A stretch of 64,000 nucleotides of DNA from DASSQJ01 sp963726295 (GCA_963726295.1 CAVSBW010000001.1:186001-250000), one strand, 5' to 3'; shown: positions 48,660 through 59,723, counted from the first letter of the stretch. Notes: a model not told the origin generated them from the letters alone. Program-made: numbers and translations.

Positions 48660-51178
48660 GCCCGCCCCTTGATCCGCTCGTTGTCCGGGTCGAACAGGGG
48701 CGTCGCGTCCACGGCTGCCACGGTGACGGGGTAGAGCTCCTCCATGTACGACACCGCGAGCTCGGTGCCGATGACCGCCTGCTCGGGCGGGAGGTACGCC
48801 ATGAGGACGTGCTTGCCGAGGCTCGGTGCCGAACCCGCCGTCGTGACGTACGGGTGGTGCCCGTGACCGTCGGTGAGGGTGCCGCCGTCGCGGGTGAGGA
48901 TCGGCTCACCGCCGAGCATGTAGCGCTTCACGCCGCTGCTCGAGGTGTGGTCGTCGACCGTCATCGAGCAGAGGACCGTCCCCGGCGCCTCCTCGGCCTG
49001 GGCGACGACGACGTCCTTGCCGATGAAGTCGGCGTCCTTCCACCGCGGGCGCGACATCCCCGCCTCCATGAGGGTGCGCTCGGTGTCGAGCTCGAACCCG
49101 TAGGCGCGGTAGCCCTTCTCGATGCGTCCGGTGGTCCCGTAGACGCCGATGCCGACCGGCACCATCCCGAGCGGCGTCCCCGCCTCGAGCAGGCGGTCCC
49201 AGAGGGCGGCCCCGGCCTCGATGGGCGTGTAGAGCTCCCAGCCGAACTCGCCGACGTAGGAGATGCGTGAGGCGATGACGTGCAGGGCGCCGACCTCGAT
49301 CTCGCGGAAGGTGCCGAACTTCAGCGAGTCGGGGGAGACGTCGGCGTCCGTGACGGACGAGAGGATCTCCAGGGCCTTGGGGCCCCAGAGCCCCATCGTC
49401 GTCCAGCTCGACGTGAGGTCGACGATCACGGCGCCCCCGTCCTCCGGCATCCGGTCCGCGAACCACTTCAGGTCGGCCATGCCGTGAGCGCCGCCGGTGA
49501 CGACCCGGTAGCGGTCGTGGGCGACGCGCATGACGGTGAGGTCCGAGCGGAACCCACCGCGGTCGTCGAGCACGGGCGTGTAGATGACCCGGCCCACCCG
49601 GACGTCGGCCTGCGCCACGATGATCCGCTGCACGGTCTCCATCGCCCTCGGACCGACGACGTCGAAGACGGCGAAGGCGGAGAGGTCCACGAGGCCGGCG
49701 GTCTCGCGCATCTGGAGGTGCTCGGCGTTGACGACCGGGCTCCACCAGCGGGCGTCCCACTCGTGCTCGCGCGGCATGCAGGCATCGCCGAACTTCTCGA
49801 GGAGGGGGGCGTTGCTCGCGTACCACTGGGGGCGCTCCCAGCCCGCGGCCTCGTAGAAGACGGCCCCGAGCTCCTTCTGGGAGGCGTGCATCGGGGCGAG
49901 GCGGACATCGCGGTTGCTCGACCACTGCTCGCCGGGGTGCACGATGCCGTAGGTCTTGTTGAAGGCCTCCGACGTGCGCGCGCGCACGTGAGCGCGGGTG
50001 CGCTGGTGTGGGTAGAACCGGGCGATGTCGCTGTGCCCCAGGTCGATCTCGGGGTTGCCGTGCGTCATCCACTCGGCGATCGCCCGCCCGGTGCCGGGGC
50101 CCTCCTTGATCCAGACGGCGGCGGCCGACCAGAGGCCCCCGACCTCGGGGCTCTCGCCGAGGACGGGGAAGCCGTCGGGGGTCAGGGAGAGCAGGCCGTT
50201 GATGGCGTAGCGGATCTCGGCCCGCTCGTCACCCAGCAGCTCGGGCATCAGCTCGAGGGCCTGTTCCAGCTGGGGGTCGAAGTCGTCCTCGGTGAAGGGC
50301 AGCTCGGTGGGGGAGAGCTTGGACTGCTCGATCGAGGGGATGTCCTCGGGGTCCCAGAGGATCGGGCGGTGGGCGTAGGAGCCGACCTCCATGTCCGAGC
50401 CGTGCTGGCGCTCGTAGCAGAAGGTGTCCATGTCGCGGACGATCGGGAAGCTGATCTCGCCCGGCCGCTCGGCCAGCGCCTCGCACGGCCCGACCGAGAT
50501 CATCTGGTGCACGGCCGGGGTCAGCGGGATGTGGGCGCCGGCCATCCGCGCGATCTTGGGGCTCCAGACCCCACAGGCCACGACCACGGTGTCGGTCTCG
50601 ACCGTTCCCTGGTCGGTGTCGACCGCGGCGATCCGGCCGTCCTCGACCCGGATGCCGGTGACCTCGACGTTCGGCACGGTGGTCAGGGCGCCTCGCTCGG
50701 TGGCCCGGTCACGCATGATCGTGCCGGCGCGCAGGCTGTCGACGACGCCGACGGTCGGGAACCAGGCCGCACCGACGATGACATCGGGGTCAAGGAAGGG
50801 CACCTTCTCCACGACCTCCTCCGGCGTCACGAGCTCGGCGGGGATCCCCCAGGCCTTGGCGCTGCTCATGCGGCGGCGGAGCTCCTCCATCCGCTCCTCG
50901 GTGCGGGCCACCTCGTACCCACCGGACTCGGTGAAGACGCCGAGCTCCTTGTACTGGCGCACCGAGTCGGCGGTGATGTCCGCGAACTCGCGGGAGTGGT
51001 CCACGGGGAAGATGAAGTTGCTCGCGTGGCCGGTGGATCCGCCGGGGTTGGGCAGGGGGCCCTTGTCGAGCAGCACGAGGTCGGTCCAGCCGAGCTCGGC
51101 GAGGTGGTGGACGATCGAGTTCCCGACGATGCCGGCTCCGATGACGACGCAACGGGCCTGGGCGGGGAGCTGAGCCAT
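48656..51178 (-). CDS. Dimethylglycine/sarcosine dehydrogenase-like FAD protein with GcvT domain
   Basis: 840 residues from the ATG at 51178 with GGAG upstream. Residues 8-370 are a DAO-type FAD domain (VVIGAGIVGNSIVHHLAELGW; GGSTGHASNF with His51 where related enzymes attach FAD covalently). An FAO-middle linker follows, then GcvT (about 430-720: GLVDLSAFAVFDVVGP, SRISYVGEFGWELY) and GcvT-C (to 830). Such enzymes demethylate dimethylglycine or sarcosine and hand the formaldehyde unit to tetrahydrofolate as methylene-THF. Dedicated EtfB/EtfA genes follow in the same operon, favouring a dehydrogenase over an oxidase. Which of the two substrates it takes is not fixed. Confidence 0.9.
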   Translation of the reverse strand: MAQLPAQARCVVIGAGIVGNSIVHHLAELGWTDLVLLDKGPLPNPGGSTGHASNFIFPVDHSREFADITADSVRQYKELGVFTESGGYEVARTEERMEELRRRMSSAKAWGIPAELVTPEEVVEKVPFLDPDVIVGAAWFPTVGVVDSLRAGTIMRDRATERGALTTVPNVEVTGIRVEDGRIAAVDTDQGTVETDTVVVACGVWSPKIARMAGAHIPLTPAVHQMISVGPCEALAERPGEISFPIVRDMDTFCYERQHGSDMEVGSYAHRPILWDPEDIPSIEQSKLSPTELPFTEDDFDPQLEQALELMPELLGDERAEIRYAINGLLSLTPDGFPVLGESPEVGGLWSAAAVWIKEGPGTGRAIAEWMTHGNPEIDLGHSDIARFYPHQRTRAHVRARTSEAFNKTYGIVHPGEQWSSNRDVRLAPMHASQKELGAVFYEAAGWERPQWYASNAPLLEKFGDACMPREHEWDARWWSPVVNAEHLQMRETAGLVDLSAFAVFDVVGPRAMETVQRIIVAQADVRVGRVIYTPVLDDRGGFRSDLTVMRVAHDRYRVVTGGAHGMADLKWFADRMPEDGGAVIVDLTSSWTTMGLWGPKALEILSSVTDADVSPDSLKFGTFREIEVGALHVIASRISYVGEFGWELYTPIEAGAALWDRLLEAGTPLGMVPVGIGVYGTTGRIEKGYRAYGFELDTERTLMEAGMSRPRWKDADFIGKDVVVAQAEEAPGTVLCSMTVDDHTSSSGVKRYMLGGEPILTRDGGTLTDGHGHHPYVTTAGSAPSLGKHVLMAYLPPEQAVIGTELAVSYMEELYPVTVAAVDATPLFDPDNERIKGRA

Positions 51179-51204
51179 CACGGCTCCTTCCTCACGATTG
51201 GTGC

Positions 51205-51256
51205 GTTATACGCAACGCGACGCTCATTGCGCAACAACGACGAGCATAGGTGCAAC
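51205..51256. promoter_or_regulatory. Three direct GCAAC half-sites upstream of the dimethylglycine dehydrogenase operon
   Basis: TACGCAAC (ends 51216), TTGCGCAAC (ends 51235) and AGGTGCAAC (ends 51256) repeat at 19 and 21 bases in one orientation, 27-78 bases before the start at 51178. The same half-site occurs at the betB promoter and before the IclR gene at 59697, pointing to one IclR regulon. Confidence 0.6.
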
Positions 51257-51360
51257 ACGCGGCTGTGCCAACACCTCGTCCGCGCGTCGGTCCGGGTGGT
51301 GGACGCGGCGCTGCTACCCGGGGGCCGTGCATCCGGAGAGAAGGTGCAGGGACGGCGTGC

Positions 51361-51396
51361 GCGTGCCGCGGCGACCAGACGGTCGCCGCGGCACGC
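51361..51396. terminator. Strong 16-bp hairpin ending the betB-betA-transporter operon
   Basis: GCGTGCCGCGGCGACC and its exact complement flank an AGAC loop, 15 bases past the stop of the substrate-binding protein gene. It separates the importer operon from the dehydrogenase/ETF operon. No T-run. Confidence 0.8.
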
Positions 51397-51411
51397 GGGG
51401 TCGGGCAGGGC

Positions 51412-52407
51412 TCAGGAGAGCCAGGCGTCGACCTTGTCGGGGTTGGCGTCGATCCACTTCATCGCCGCGTCCTCGGGCGACATCTTGTCGACCGCGATGT
51501 AGCTCGCCACCTGGTTCTGGTCCTCGTTGGACCACTCGAACTTCTTGACGAGGGAGACGCCGTCGTCGTCCGTGGCGACCCACTTGGTCGAGAAGACCTT
51601 CTCCAGGACCGTGTCGGGGTAGTCGCAGGCGACCTTGGCGGGGACGTCCTGGCAGCCCTCGGTGTACGGCGGGAGCTTGACGGCCTGGAGCGGGACCGAG
51701 GCGAAGAGGTACTGGGGCTCCCAGAAGTAGCCGATGAGCCACTCCTTGTTCGCCTCGGCCTTCTTGAACGCCTCGAGCGAGGCCGCCTCGCCACCGGAGA
51801 ACACGACCTGGAAGTCGAGGTCGAGGTTCTTGATGATCGCCTCGTCGAACTGCACGTAGGACGGGTCGGACCCGAGGAACTGACCCTTCCCGCCGGACTC
51901 GCTCGTCTTGAACTCGTCCGCGTACTTGTTGAGGTTCTGGTACTCGAGGATGTCGGGGTGCTCCTTGGCGAGCCACGGCGGCACGTACCAGTGGATGATC
52001 CCCTTGTTGCCGTTGGGCCCACCGTCCTCGGCCGAGCCGTCGCCGCCCTGGTCGGCGAAGAACTTCTTCTCGAGGTCGGGGTGGCCCCAGTCCTCGATCA
52101 CGACGTCGACCTCACCGGTGCCGAAGCCCTGCCACGAGACGTCCTCCTTCAGCTCCTTGTAGTTGACCGTGCAGCCGAGCTTCGACTTGGCGACCTCGCC
52201 GACGACGTACGCGCTGGCCTCGTAGCTGACCCATGGGTTGACGGCCATGTTGATGGTGGCGCAGTTCTTGGTCGCCGCCGAGCTCGCCTCGGCCTTGTTC
52301 TCGTTGGTGGCCGTGTCGATGTCGCTGCCGCCGCACGCCGTCGCGGCGAGGGCGACGACCGCCAGCGCGGCCGCGGACGTCAACGGCCGAGTCTTCCTTG
52401 TTCTCAT
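51412..52407 (-). CDS. Glycine betaine/choline-type ABC transporter substrate-binding lipoprotein
   Basis: 331 residues. Lipoprotein signal with LAATAC, modified Cys at residue 25; AGGAG lies five bases before the ATG. The mature part is OpuAC-like: NMAVNPWVSYEASAYVVGEV, DVSWQGFGTGEVDVVIEDWGHPD and KGIIHWYVPPWLAKEHPDI, with the conserved Trp residues (WVSYEA, WYVPPW, GYFWEP) that form the aromatic cage for quaternary ammonium groups. It binds betaine or choline outside and delivers it to the permease at 52488. Ends 15 bases before the 51361 terminator. Confidence 0.92.
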   Translation of the reverse strand: MRTRKTRPLTSAAALAVVALAATACGGSDIDTATNENKAEASSAATKNCATINMAVNPWVSYEASAYVVGEVAKSKLGCTVNYKELKEDVSWQGFGTGEVDVVIEDWGHPDLEKKFFADQGGDGSAEDGGPNGNKGIIHWYVPPWLAKEHPDILEYQNLNKYADEFKTSESGGKGQFLGSDPSYVQFDEAIIKNLDLDFQVVFSGGEAASLEAFKKAEANKEWLIGYFWEPQYLFASVPLQAVKLPPYTEGCQDVPAKVACDYPDTVLEKVFSTKWVATDDDGVSLVKKFEWSNEDQNQVASYIAVDKMSPEDAAMKWIDANPDKVDAWLS

Positions 52408-52487
52408 GTGCGCTCCTCACGCGCGAGTGGTGGATCGTGCACGTGGCGGGCCGGGGGCGGCGCGCCACGGGTCTGGGGGGTCTCGGG

Positions 52488-54520
52488 TCAGCGACCTCCG
52501 ATCCGGGGCATGCGCAGCCAGCGCATCTCGGCAGGTGGCGCTCCCGCGGCGCGCCGGGCGATCCGGTCGAGCATGATGCCGAGGAGGACGATGGTGATCC
52601 CGGCAGCGGCGCCCTTGCCCCACTCCTCGCTGCGCGAGAAGCCGATGACGACGTCGTAGCCGAGGGCGCCGGCGCCGACCATCCCGGCGATCACCGCCAT
52701 GGCGAGGACGAACAGGAGGCCCTGGTTGGCCGCCAGGACGAGCGACGGCTTGGCCATCGGCAGCTGGACCTTGGTGATCTGCTGCATCGTCGTGGCCCCG
52801 GTGGAACGCACCGCCTCCATCGTCGTCGGCGAGACGCCCTTGACCCCGTCGGCCACGAGCTTGATGGCGACCGGCGCGGCGTAGGCGAGGGCGGCGACGA
52901 TGCCGGTGAAGCGGGACGGCCCGAAGAGCACGAGGACCGGCACGAGATAGACGAAGGCGGGGATGGTCTGGCCGGCGTCGAGGAACGGTCGGACGGTGAC
53001 GTCGACCGACCGGCGTCGGGCCATCGCCACCCCGACCACCACCGCGAGCGCCATGCACAGCGCCGTGGCGACGAGGGTCATGGCGAGCGTGATCATCGCG
53101 TTGTGCCACAGGCCGAAGAACCAGATGCCGAGGAGGGCCGGGACGGCCACGAGGAGGGCCCGCACCCCCCCGATGACGAAGGCGATCGCCGCGATGCCGA
53201 GGAAGGCCAGCCACCACGGGGAGTCCGCGAGGAAGGACTGGAGCGGGTTGAGCAGGGAGTAGCTGATGCCGTCCTTGATGGCGCCGGTCGCGGGCGAGAT
53301 CGAGGAGGTGAACCCGTCGACCGCCCGGTCGGTGACCTCGGCGAAGGCACGCCCCCAGCCGAGGTCGGCCCACTCCGCTGCCCAGAACTGGGTGCGGGAG
53401 AGGTACACGAGCACGAGGGCGAGCACGGCTCCGCTGGCGAGCACGATGCGCCGCCGTCGGGGGTCCGGCCCCTCGCCGCGGGCCATGGCGTCGCCGCGCT
53501 CGCTGGCGGCCGTGGTGGCGCGGTCGAGCATGATGGCGGTCGCGACGATGAGCAGGCCCGGGATGAGCGCGGTGCCGACGTCGTTGATGCGCAGCCCCGC
53601 GAGCACCGGCTGGCCCAGGCCTGGTCCGTTGACGAACGAGGCGATCGTCGCCATCGACAGGGCCGCCATCGTCGTCTGGTTGAGGCCGACGATGATGGTG
53701 CGCTTGGCCAGGGGCAGCTGGACGCGGACCAGGCGCTGCCATCGCGTCTGTCCGAGCGAGTTGGTCACCTCGATCATCGCCGGGTCGACGCCCCGGATGC
53801 CGTGCGCGCTGATCCGGATGAGTGGGGGAGCGGAGTAGAGGATCGTGCAGACGACCGCGGACGAGGCGCCGATCCCGAAGAAGAGGACGACCGGGAGCAG
53901 GTAGACGAAGGTCGGCATCGTCTGGAGGAAGTCCAGGGTGGGCTCGATGACCTGGTTGGCCCGCTTGCTCGTGCCGGCGAGGATGCCGAGCGGTACCCCG
54001 ATGAGCACGCAGAGCGCGACCGAGATGCCCACGACGATGAGCAGGTCCATGGAGTCCGACCAGAAGCCGAGCAGGCCGTAGGACAGGAAGGTGCCGAGCA
54101 CGAGCATCGCGATGCGCCAGTTGGCGATCGCGTAGCCGATCCAGGTCGCCACCGCCGTGACCCCCAGCCAGCCGATCTCGGGCACCGGTCGCGGGTCGGC
54201 GGGGACCGACACGAGGCGCTGGAGGAGCTCGACGAAGGCGCGGAAGGCGTCGGCGACCGCACCGGTCACCTGCATGACCGGGTTGGTCTGGCGGCCGGCG
54301 AGCATCGTGTCGCGGAACGAGGTCAGCGAGTTCATCACCGGGGTCTTGTCGCGGCCGCCGAGGACGAGGGTGTCGTTGCCCTTCGTGGCGAGCCAGACGA
54401 GGAACCAGGCGAGAAGGATGGCCACGACGGGGACCCACCGCGGCGTCGGCTCCTGGATGACGGGGGGAGGCTTCTCCTCGTGGGCCGCGGAGGCCGGTGC
54501 CCGTTCCGGGGCGACGGCGC

Positions 54521-54524
<4 letters not shown>
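52488..54524 (-). CDS. Glycine betaine-type ABC transporter permease, two fused permease domains
   Basis: 678 residues, about twice a normal OpuAB/ProW. Two BPD_transp_1 permease units are visible, each ending in an EAA-type loop: first VVCTILYSAPPLIRISAHGIRGVDPAMIEVTNSLGQTRWQRLVRVQLPLA near 240-275, second YAAPVAIKLVADGVKGVSPTTMEAVRSTGATTMQQITKVQLPMA near 560-600. The fusion gives the membrane pore in one chain. ATGA overlap with the ATPase gene at 54521. It imports betaine or choline with the partners at 51412 and 54521. Confidence 0.93.
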
Positions 54525-55612
<1,088 letters not shown>

Positions 55613-55623
55613 GGTGATGCCCT

Positions 55624-57333
55624 TCAGTCGGTGCTCGCGGCGGTGACGGACGGCGGGTCGAGCGGGGAGCCGGCGCGCACGTCGTACCAGGGCGCGTCGG
55701 AGGCCGGCAGCGGGGTCGCACCGGCGATGAGGTCGGCCGCCTTCTCGGCGAGCATGACGACGGGGGCGTAGATGTTGCCGTTGGTGACATAGGGCATCGC
55801 GCTGGCGTCGACGACCCGTAGGCGGTCGGTGCCGTGGACCCGCATCGAGGAGGGGTCGAGCACGGAGAGGTCGTCGACACCCATCCGTGCCGTGCACGAG
55901 GGGTGCAGCGCGGTCTCGGCGTCGGCGCGCACCCAGTCGAGGATCTCCTCGTCGGTCGAGACCGAGGGTCCGGGGGAGATCTCACCCGCGTTGTACGGCT
56001 CCATGGCTGCCTGGCCGAGGATGTGGCGCGCGACCCGCACGGCTTCGAGCCACTCGCGGCGGTCCTGCTCGGTGGAGAGGTAGTTGAACCGCAGCGACGG
56101 CTTCGTCGCGGGGTCGGTGCTGCGGATCCGCACCGAGCCGCGGGCGTCGGAGTACATCGGCCCGATGTGCACCTGGTACCCGTGCCCCTCGATGGGGCTG
56201 CTGCCGTCGTACCGGATGGCGATCGGCAGGAAGTGGAACATGAGGTTCGGGTAGTCGACCTCGTCGTTGCTCCGGACGAAGCCCCCGGCCTCGAAGTGGT
56301 TGGTGGCGCCGAGGCCCTTGCGGAAGAAGAGCCAGTCCGCGGCCAGCTTGGGCCGGTTGCGCCACCGCAGGCCCGGGGCGATCGAGACGGGCTGCGCGCT
56401 CGCGTACTGGATGTACACCTCCAGGTGGTCCTGGAGGTGCTCGCCCACGCCGCGCAGCCCGGAGACGACGTCGATCCCGAGCGGGCGCAGCAGGTCGGGG
56501 TCGCCGACTCCGGAGAGCTGGAGCAGCTGCGGTGTGTTGATCGCCCCGCCCGAGAGGATCACCTCGCCGGCCCGCACCGTGTGCCGGCGGCCGGCGAGGA
56601 CGTACTCGACGCCCACCGCCCGGGACCCCTCGAAGAGCACGCGGGTGGTGCGCGCGAGGGTGCGAACGGTGAGGTTCGGGCGGTCCATCACCGGGTGCAG
56701 GTAGGCCCGTGCGGCGGAGAGCCGGCGCCCGCGGTGGACGTTGCGGTCGAAGGGAGCGAACCCCTCCTGCCGGTACCCGTTGACGTCGGTGGTGCGGGGG
56801 TACCCGGCCTGCACGGTGGCCTCGAAGAAGGCCTGGAACAGCGGGTTCGCCGCCGGGCCGCGCTCGAGGACCAGCGGCCCGTCGCCGCCGCGCCAGGTGT
56901 CCGCCCCGGCGAGGCAGGTCTCCATCCGCTTGAAGTACGGGAGGCAGTGGGCGTAGTCCCAGTCGGCCATGCCCAGGTCGGCCGCCCAGCGCTCGTAGTC
57001 CTTGGGGTTGCCGCGCTGGAAGATCATCCCGTTGATGGAGCTCGACCCGCCGAGGACCTTCCCGCGCGCGTGGTAGACCCGGCGCCCGTTCATGTGCGGC
57101 TCGGGGTCGGACTCGTACTTCCAGTCGTAGAAGCGGCTGCCGATGGGAAAGGGCAACGCGGCCGGCATGTGGATGAACGGGTCGAGCTTGAGGTCACTGC
57201 GGCCGGCCTCGAGGACGAGCACACTCGTGCCGGGGTCGACCGACAGCCGGTTCGCGAGGACGCAGCCCGCGCTCCCACCACCGACCACGACGACATCGAC
57301 GCGGTCCGGCGTCGGGCCGAGGGTGAGCCTCAC
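55624..57333 (-). CDS. betA: Choline dehydrogenase (GMC oxidoreductase)
   Basis: 569 residues from the GTG at 57333 in the GTGA overlap with betB. GMC signatures: DVVVVGGGSAGCVLANRLS (FAD), ARGKVLGGSSSINGMIFQRGN (signature 1), GAINTPQLLQLSGVGDP (signature 2) and the C-terminal active site ALHPSCTARMG and YVTNGNIYAPV with the catalytic His and Asn. It oxidises choline to betaine aldehyde, and possibly on to betaine, passing electrons to the chain. The neighbours (betaine-aldehyde dehydrogenase, betaine importer) support choline as substrate. Confidence 0.92.
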   Translation of the reverse strand: MRLTLGPTPDRVDVVVVGGGSAGCVLANRLSVDPGTSVLVLEAGRSDLKLDPFIHMPAALPFPIGSRFYDWKYESDPEPHMNGRRVYHARGKVLGGSSSINGMIFQRGNPKDYERWAADLGMADWDYAHCLPYFKRMETCLAGADTWRGGDGPLVLERGPAANPLFQAFFEATVQAGYPRTTDVNGYRQEGFAPFDRNVHRGRRLSAARAYLHPVMDRPNLTVRTLARTTRVLFEGSRAVGVEYVLAGRRHTVRAGEVILSGGAINTPQLLQLSGVGDPDLLRPLGIDVVSGLRGVGEHLQDHLEVYIQYASAQPVSIAPGLRWRNRPKLAADWLFFRKGLGATNHFEAGGFVRSNDEVDYPNLMFHFLPIAIRYDGSSPIEGHGYQVHIGPMYSDARGSVRIRSTDPATKPSLRFNYLSTEQDRREWLEAVRVARHILGQAAMEPYNAGEISPGPSVSTDEEILDWVRADAETALHPSCTARMGVDDLSVLDPSSMRVHGTDRLRVVDASAMPYVTNGNIYAPVVMLAEKAADLIAGATPLPASDAPWYDVRAGSPLDPPSVTAASTD

Positions 57334-58805
57334 TCCCACCACCCCGAGGGGGCCGGTTCGGTGTTGCGCCACACGTGCTTGGTCTCCTGGTACTCCTCCA
57401 GGCCGAGGCGCCCCAGCTCTCGACCGACGCCGGACTGCTTGTAGCCGCCCCACTCGGCCTGCGGGACGTACGGGTGGAAGTCGTTGACCCACACCGTGCC
57501 CATCCGCAGGCGGGCGGCGACCCGGTCGGCCTTGTCCTCGTCCGTGGTCCAGACGGCGCCGGCCAGGCCGTAGGTCGAGTCGTTGGCGATCCGCACCGCC
57601 TCGTCCTCGTCGGCGAAGGTCTCGACCGTGAGCACGGGACCGAACGACTCTTCCTGCACCACGCTCATGCCCGAGTCGCACCGGTCGAGGACGGTGGGCA
57701 GGTAGTAGTAGCCCGCGTCGAGCGCGGGGTCGTCGGGGCGCTGCCCACCGCACCGGAGGCGGGCGCCCTCGGCGATGCCCCGGGAGACGTAGTCCTCGAC
57801 CTTGCGCAGGTGTGCCGCGCTGGTCAAGGACCCCGTCTGGGCCTTCTCGTCGAAGGGCAGGCCGGGCCGGATGAGCCGCGCGCGCTCGACCAGCTCGTCG
57901 ACGAAGTCGTCGGCGATGCTGGCCTCGACCACGAGGCGCGCCCCCGCGGAGCACACCTGTCCGGAGTGCAGGAAGACGGCGGTGAGCGCGTTGTCGAGGG
58001 CCGCCTCGCGGTCGGCGTCGGCGAAGACGATGTTCGGGTTCTTCCCCCCGAGCTCCAGGGCCACCCGCTTGACGGTGCCGGCGGCACGGCTCATCAGGAG
58101 CTTGCCGACCGCGAGGCTGCCGGTGAACGAGACCAGGTCGACGCGCGGGTCGCTGGAGAGGGGACCGCCGCACCCGGGTCCGGTGCCCAGCACGAGGTTC
58201 GCGACTCCCGGGGGCAGTCCCGCCTCCTCCAGCGCACGGATCAGCGCGACGGTGGAGTGCGGGGTGATCTCGCTCGGCTTGAGGACGAAGGTGTTCCCGG
58301 CGAGCAGGCACGGGGCGACCTTCCAGCTGGCCTGCAGGAGGGGGTAGTTCCACGGTGTCACCAGCGCGCACACGCCGACGGGCTCCCGCACCACGCGGCT
58401 CACGACGTCGTCGCGGCCCACGTCGACGGTGCGGTCACCGAGGTGGTCGGCATCGGCCCCGACCGAGGCGTAGTAGCGGAAGACGCTGATGACGTCGGCG
58501 ATGTCGTACTCGCTCTCGGAGAGCCGCTTACCGGTGTCGAGGGACTCCATCCGCGCGATCTGTCCGGTCTCCCGTTCGAGCACCTCGGCGACCCTGGAGA
58601 GCAGCGCGGCGCGCTCGCGGACCGGTGTCCTGGGCCAGGGCCCCTCGTCGAAGGCACGACGGGCGGCATCGACGGCCGCGAGGGTGTCCGCGTCGGTCGC
58701 CTCGGCGACGGTTCCCACCGGCGTGCCGTCGGCCGGGCAGGTGATGGCACGGGTGCCGCCGGCGGTCGCCGGGAGCCAGCGACCGTCGACGTGGAGCAGT
58801 GACAA
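57330..58805 (-). CDS. betB: Betaine-aldehyde dehydrogenase
   Basis: 491 residues from a TTG at 58805, chosen because GGAGGT lies eight bases upstream and the family normally begins about here (LHVDGRWL); the frame upstream overlaps operators. ALDH motifs: LVTPWNYPLLQASWKVAPCLLAGNTFVLKPSE, FTGSLAVGKLL (NAD), ELGGKNPNIVF with the general-base Glu near 251, and SGQVCSAGARL with the catalytic Cys near 284. It oxidises betaine aldehyde to glycine betaine with NAD. First gene of the five-gene operon 58805-51412, controlled by the boxes at 58825-58863. Confidence 0.92.
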   Translation of the reverse strand: MSLLHVDGRWLPATAGGTRAITCPADGTPVGTVAEATDADTLAAVDAARRAFDEGPWPRTPVRERAALLSRVAEVLERETGQIARMESLDTGKRLSESEYDIADVISVFRYYASVGADADHLGDRTVDVGRDDVVSRVVREPVGVCALVTPWNYPLLQASWKVAPCLLAGNTFVLKPSEITPHSTVALIRALEEAGLPPGVANLVLGTGPGCGGPLSSDPRVDLVSFTGSLAVGKLLMSRAAGTVKRVALELGGKNPNIVFADADREAALDNALTAVFLHSGQVCSAGARLVVEASIADDFVDELVERARLIRPGLPFDEKAQTGSLTSAAHLRKVEDYVSRGIAEGARLRCGGQRPDDPALDAGYYYLPTVLDRCDSGMSVVQEESFGPVLTVETFADEDEAVRIANDSTYGLAGAVWTTDEDKADRVAARLRMGTVWVNDFHPYVPQAEWGGYKQSGVGRELGRLGLEEYQETKHVWRNTEPAPSGWWE

Positions 58806-58824
58806 CCGGTCACACCTCCTCTGA

Positions 58825-58863
58825 GTTGCACAATGTGCAACGCCATCTGTTGTGCGCAACAGA
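58825..58863. promoter_or_regulatory. Two palindromic operators upstream of betB
   Basis: GTTGCACA-A-TGTGCAAC (58825-58841, 17-base perfect palindrome) and TCTGTTG-TGCG-CAACAGA (58846-58863). Their GCAAC half-sites are 19 bases apart, as at 51205-51256. They lie 20-58 bases before the betB start, between it and the IclR gene, the likely binding sites of that IclR protein. Confidence 0.7.
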
Positions 58864-58920
58864 ATGGCCCTCCGGCGCCGTGACGGTCAAGCACTCGGCC
58901 GCTCGGCGGAGGCGTGGTCC

Positions 58921-59697
58921 TCAGCGTGGGACGGGGCGGTGGGCCAGCCGGTCGGCGATCTCGCCCGAGGCGGACTGGAGCAGGGGGACGACCTCGCCGA
59001 TGCGCTGCGGGCCGAAGCGGAACGACGGGCCGGAGACGCTGATCGAGGCGGCGACGTCGCCGTGGGCGTCACGGACCGGGACCGCCACCGCGGTCAGCCC
59101 CACGTCGAGCTCGTCGGTCGCCACGGCCCAGCCCTGGGCGCGGACCTTGACCAGCTGCTCCCGCAGCACGGTGAGGCTGGTGACGGTGGAGGGTGTGTAC
59201 GGCACGAGCTCGCCGACGACCCGCTCCAGCTCCGCGTCGTCGAGCTCGCTGACGAGCACCTTCCCGTTGCTCGTCGCGTGGATCGGCACGTGCTGCCCCA
59301 CCCAGTTGTAGGCCGACAGGTTCGAGGCCCCCGCCACCTGGTCGACGTAGAGCGCGGCGCCCCCGGAGAGCACGGCGAGGTTGACCGTCTCGCCGGTCGC
59401 TGCGGCGAGACGGCGGCACACCGGCCGGGCTTCCTGGACGAGGTCGAGCCGCGCGTTGGTGGCGCCGGCCAGCCGGATGATCCCCGGGCCGAGCCGGTAG
59501 TGGCCGCCGCTCTCCACCTGCTCGACGAGGCGGCGGCGCTCGAGCGCGGAGACCAGCCGGCTGGCGGTCGACTTGTGCACATCGAGCTCGCGGGCGAGCT
59601 GGGTGACCCCCGCGGTCCCGTGGACGGCCAGCAGCTCGAGGATGGTCACGGCACGGTCGACGGACTGCACCGTCCCCGCCCCACCGCTGTCGCGCAT
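58921..59697 (-). CDS. IclR-family regulator 1 (betaine/choline operon)
   Basis: 258 residues from the ATG at 59697. N-terminal IclR winged helix: VQSVDRAVTILELLAVHGTAGVTQLARELDVHKSTASRLVSALERRRLVEQ with recognition helix STASRLVSAL; the C-terminal GAF-like effector domain holds PIHATSNGKVLVSEL and GWAVATDELDVGLTAVAVPVRDAHGDVAASISVSG. Boxes with GCAAC half-sites lie directly over its start (59699-59723), in the betB promoter and before the dimethylglycine dehydrogenase gene, suggesting self-control and control of both catabolic operons. Effector probably choline or betaine (inference). Confidence 0.9.
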   Translation of the reverse strand: MRDSGGAGTVQSVDRAVTILELLAVHGTAGVTQLARELDVHKSTASRLVSALERRRLVEQVESGGHYRLGPGIIRLAGATNARLDLVQEARPVCRRLAAATGETVNLAVLSGGAALYVDQVAGASNLSAYNWVGQHVPIHATSNGKVLVSELDDAELERVVGELVPYTPSTVTSLTVLREQLVKVRAQGWAVATDELDVGLTAVAVPVRDAHGDVAASISVSGPSFRFGPQRIGEVVPLLQSASGEIADRLAHRPVPR

Positions 59698-59698
59698 G

Positions 59699-59723
59699 AC
59701 GCAACCGTAGCGAATGGCGCAAC
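59699..59723. promoter_or_regulatory. Two GCAAC half-sites at the start of IclR gene 1
   Basis: ACGCAAC (ends 59705) and GCGCAAC (ends 59723), 18 bases apart, same orientation as at the betB and dehydrogenase promoters. They abut the start codon at 59697, consistent with autorepression. Confidence 0.55.

Noticed and set aside
51179..51411. Glycine riboswitch ahead of the dimethylglycine dehydrogenase operon
   Set aside because: No recognisable aptamer core; the region is explained by GCAAC boxes and a terminator of the previous operon.
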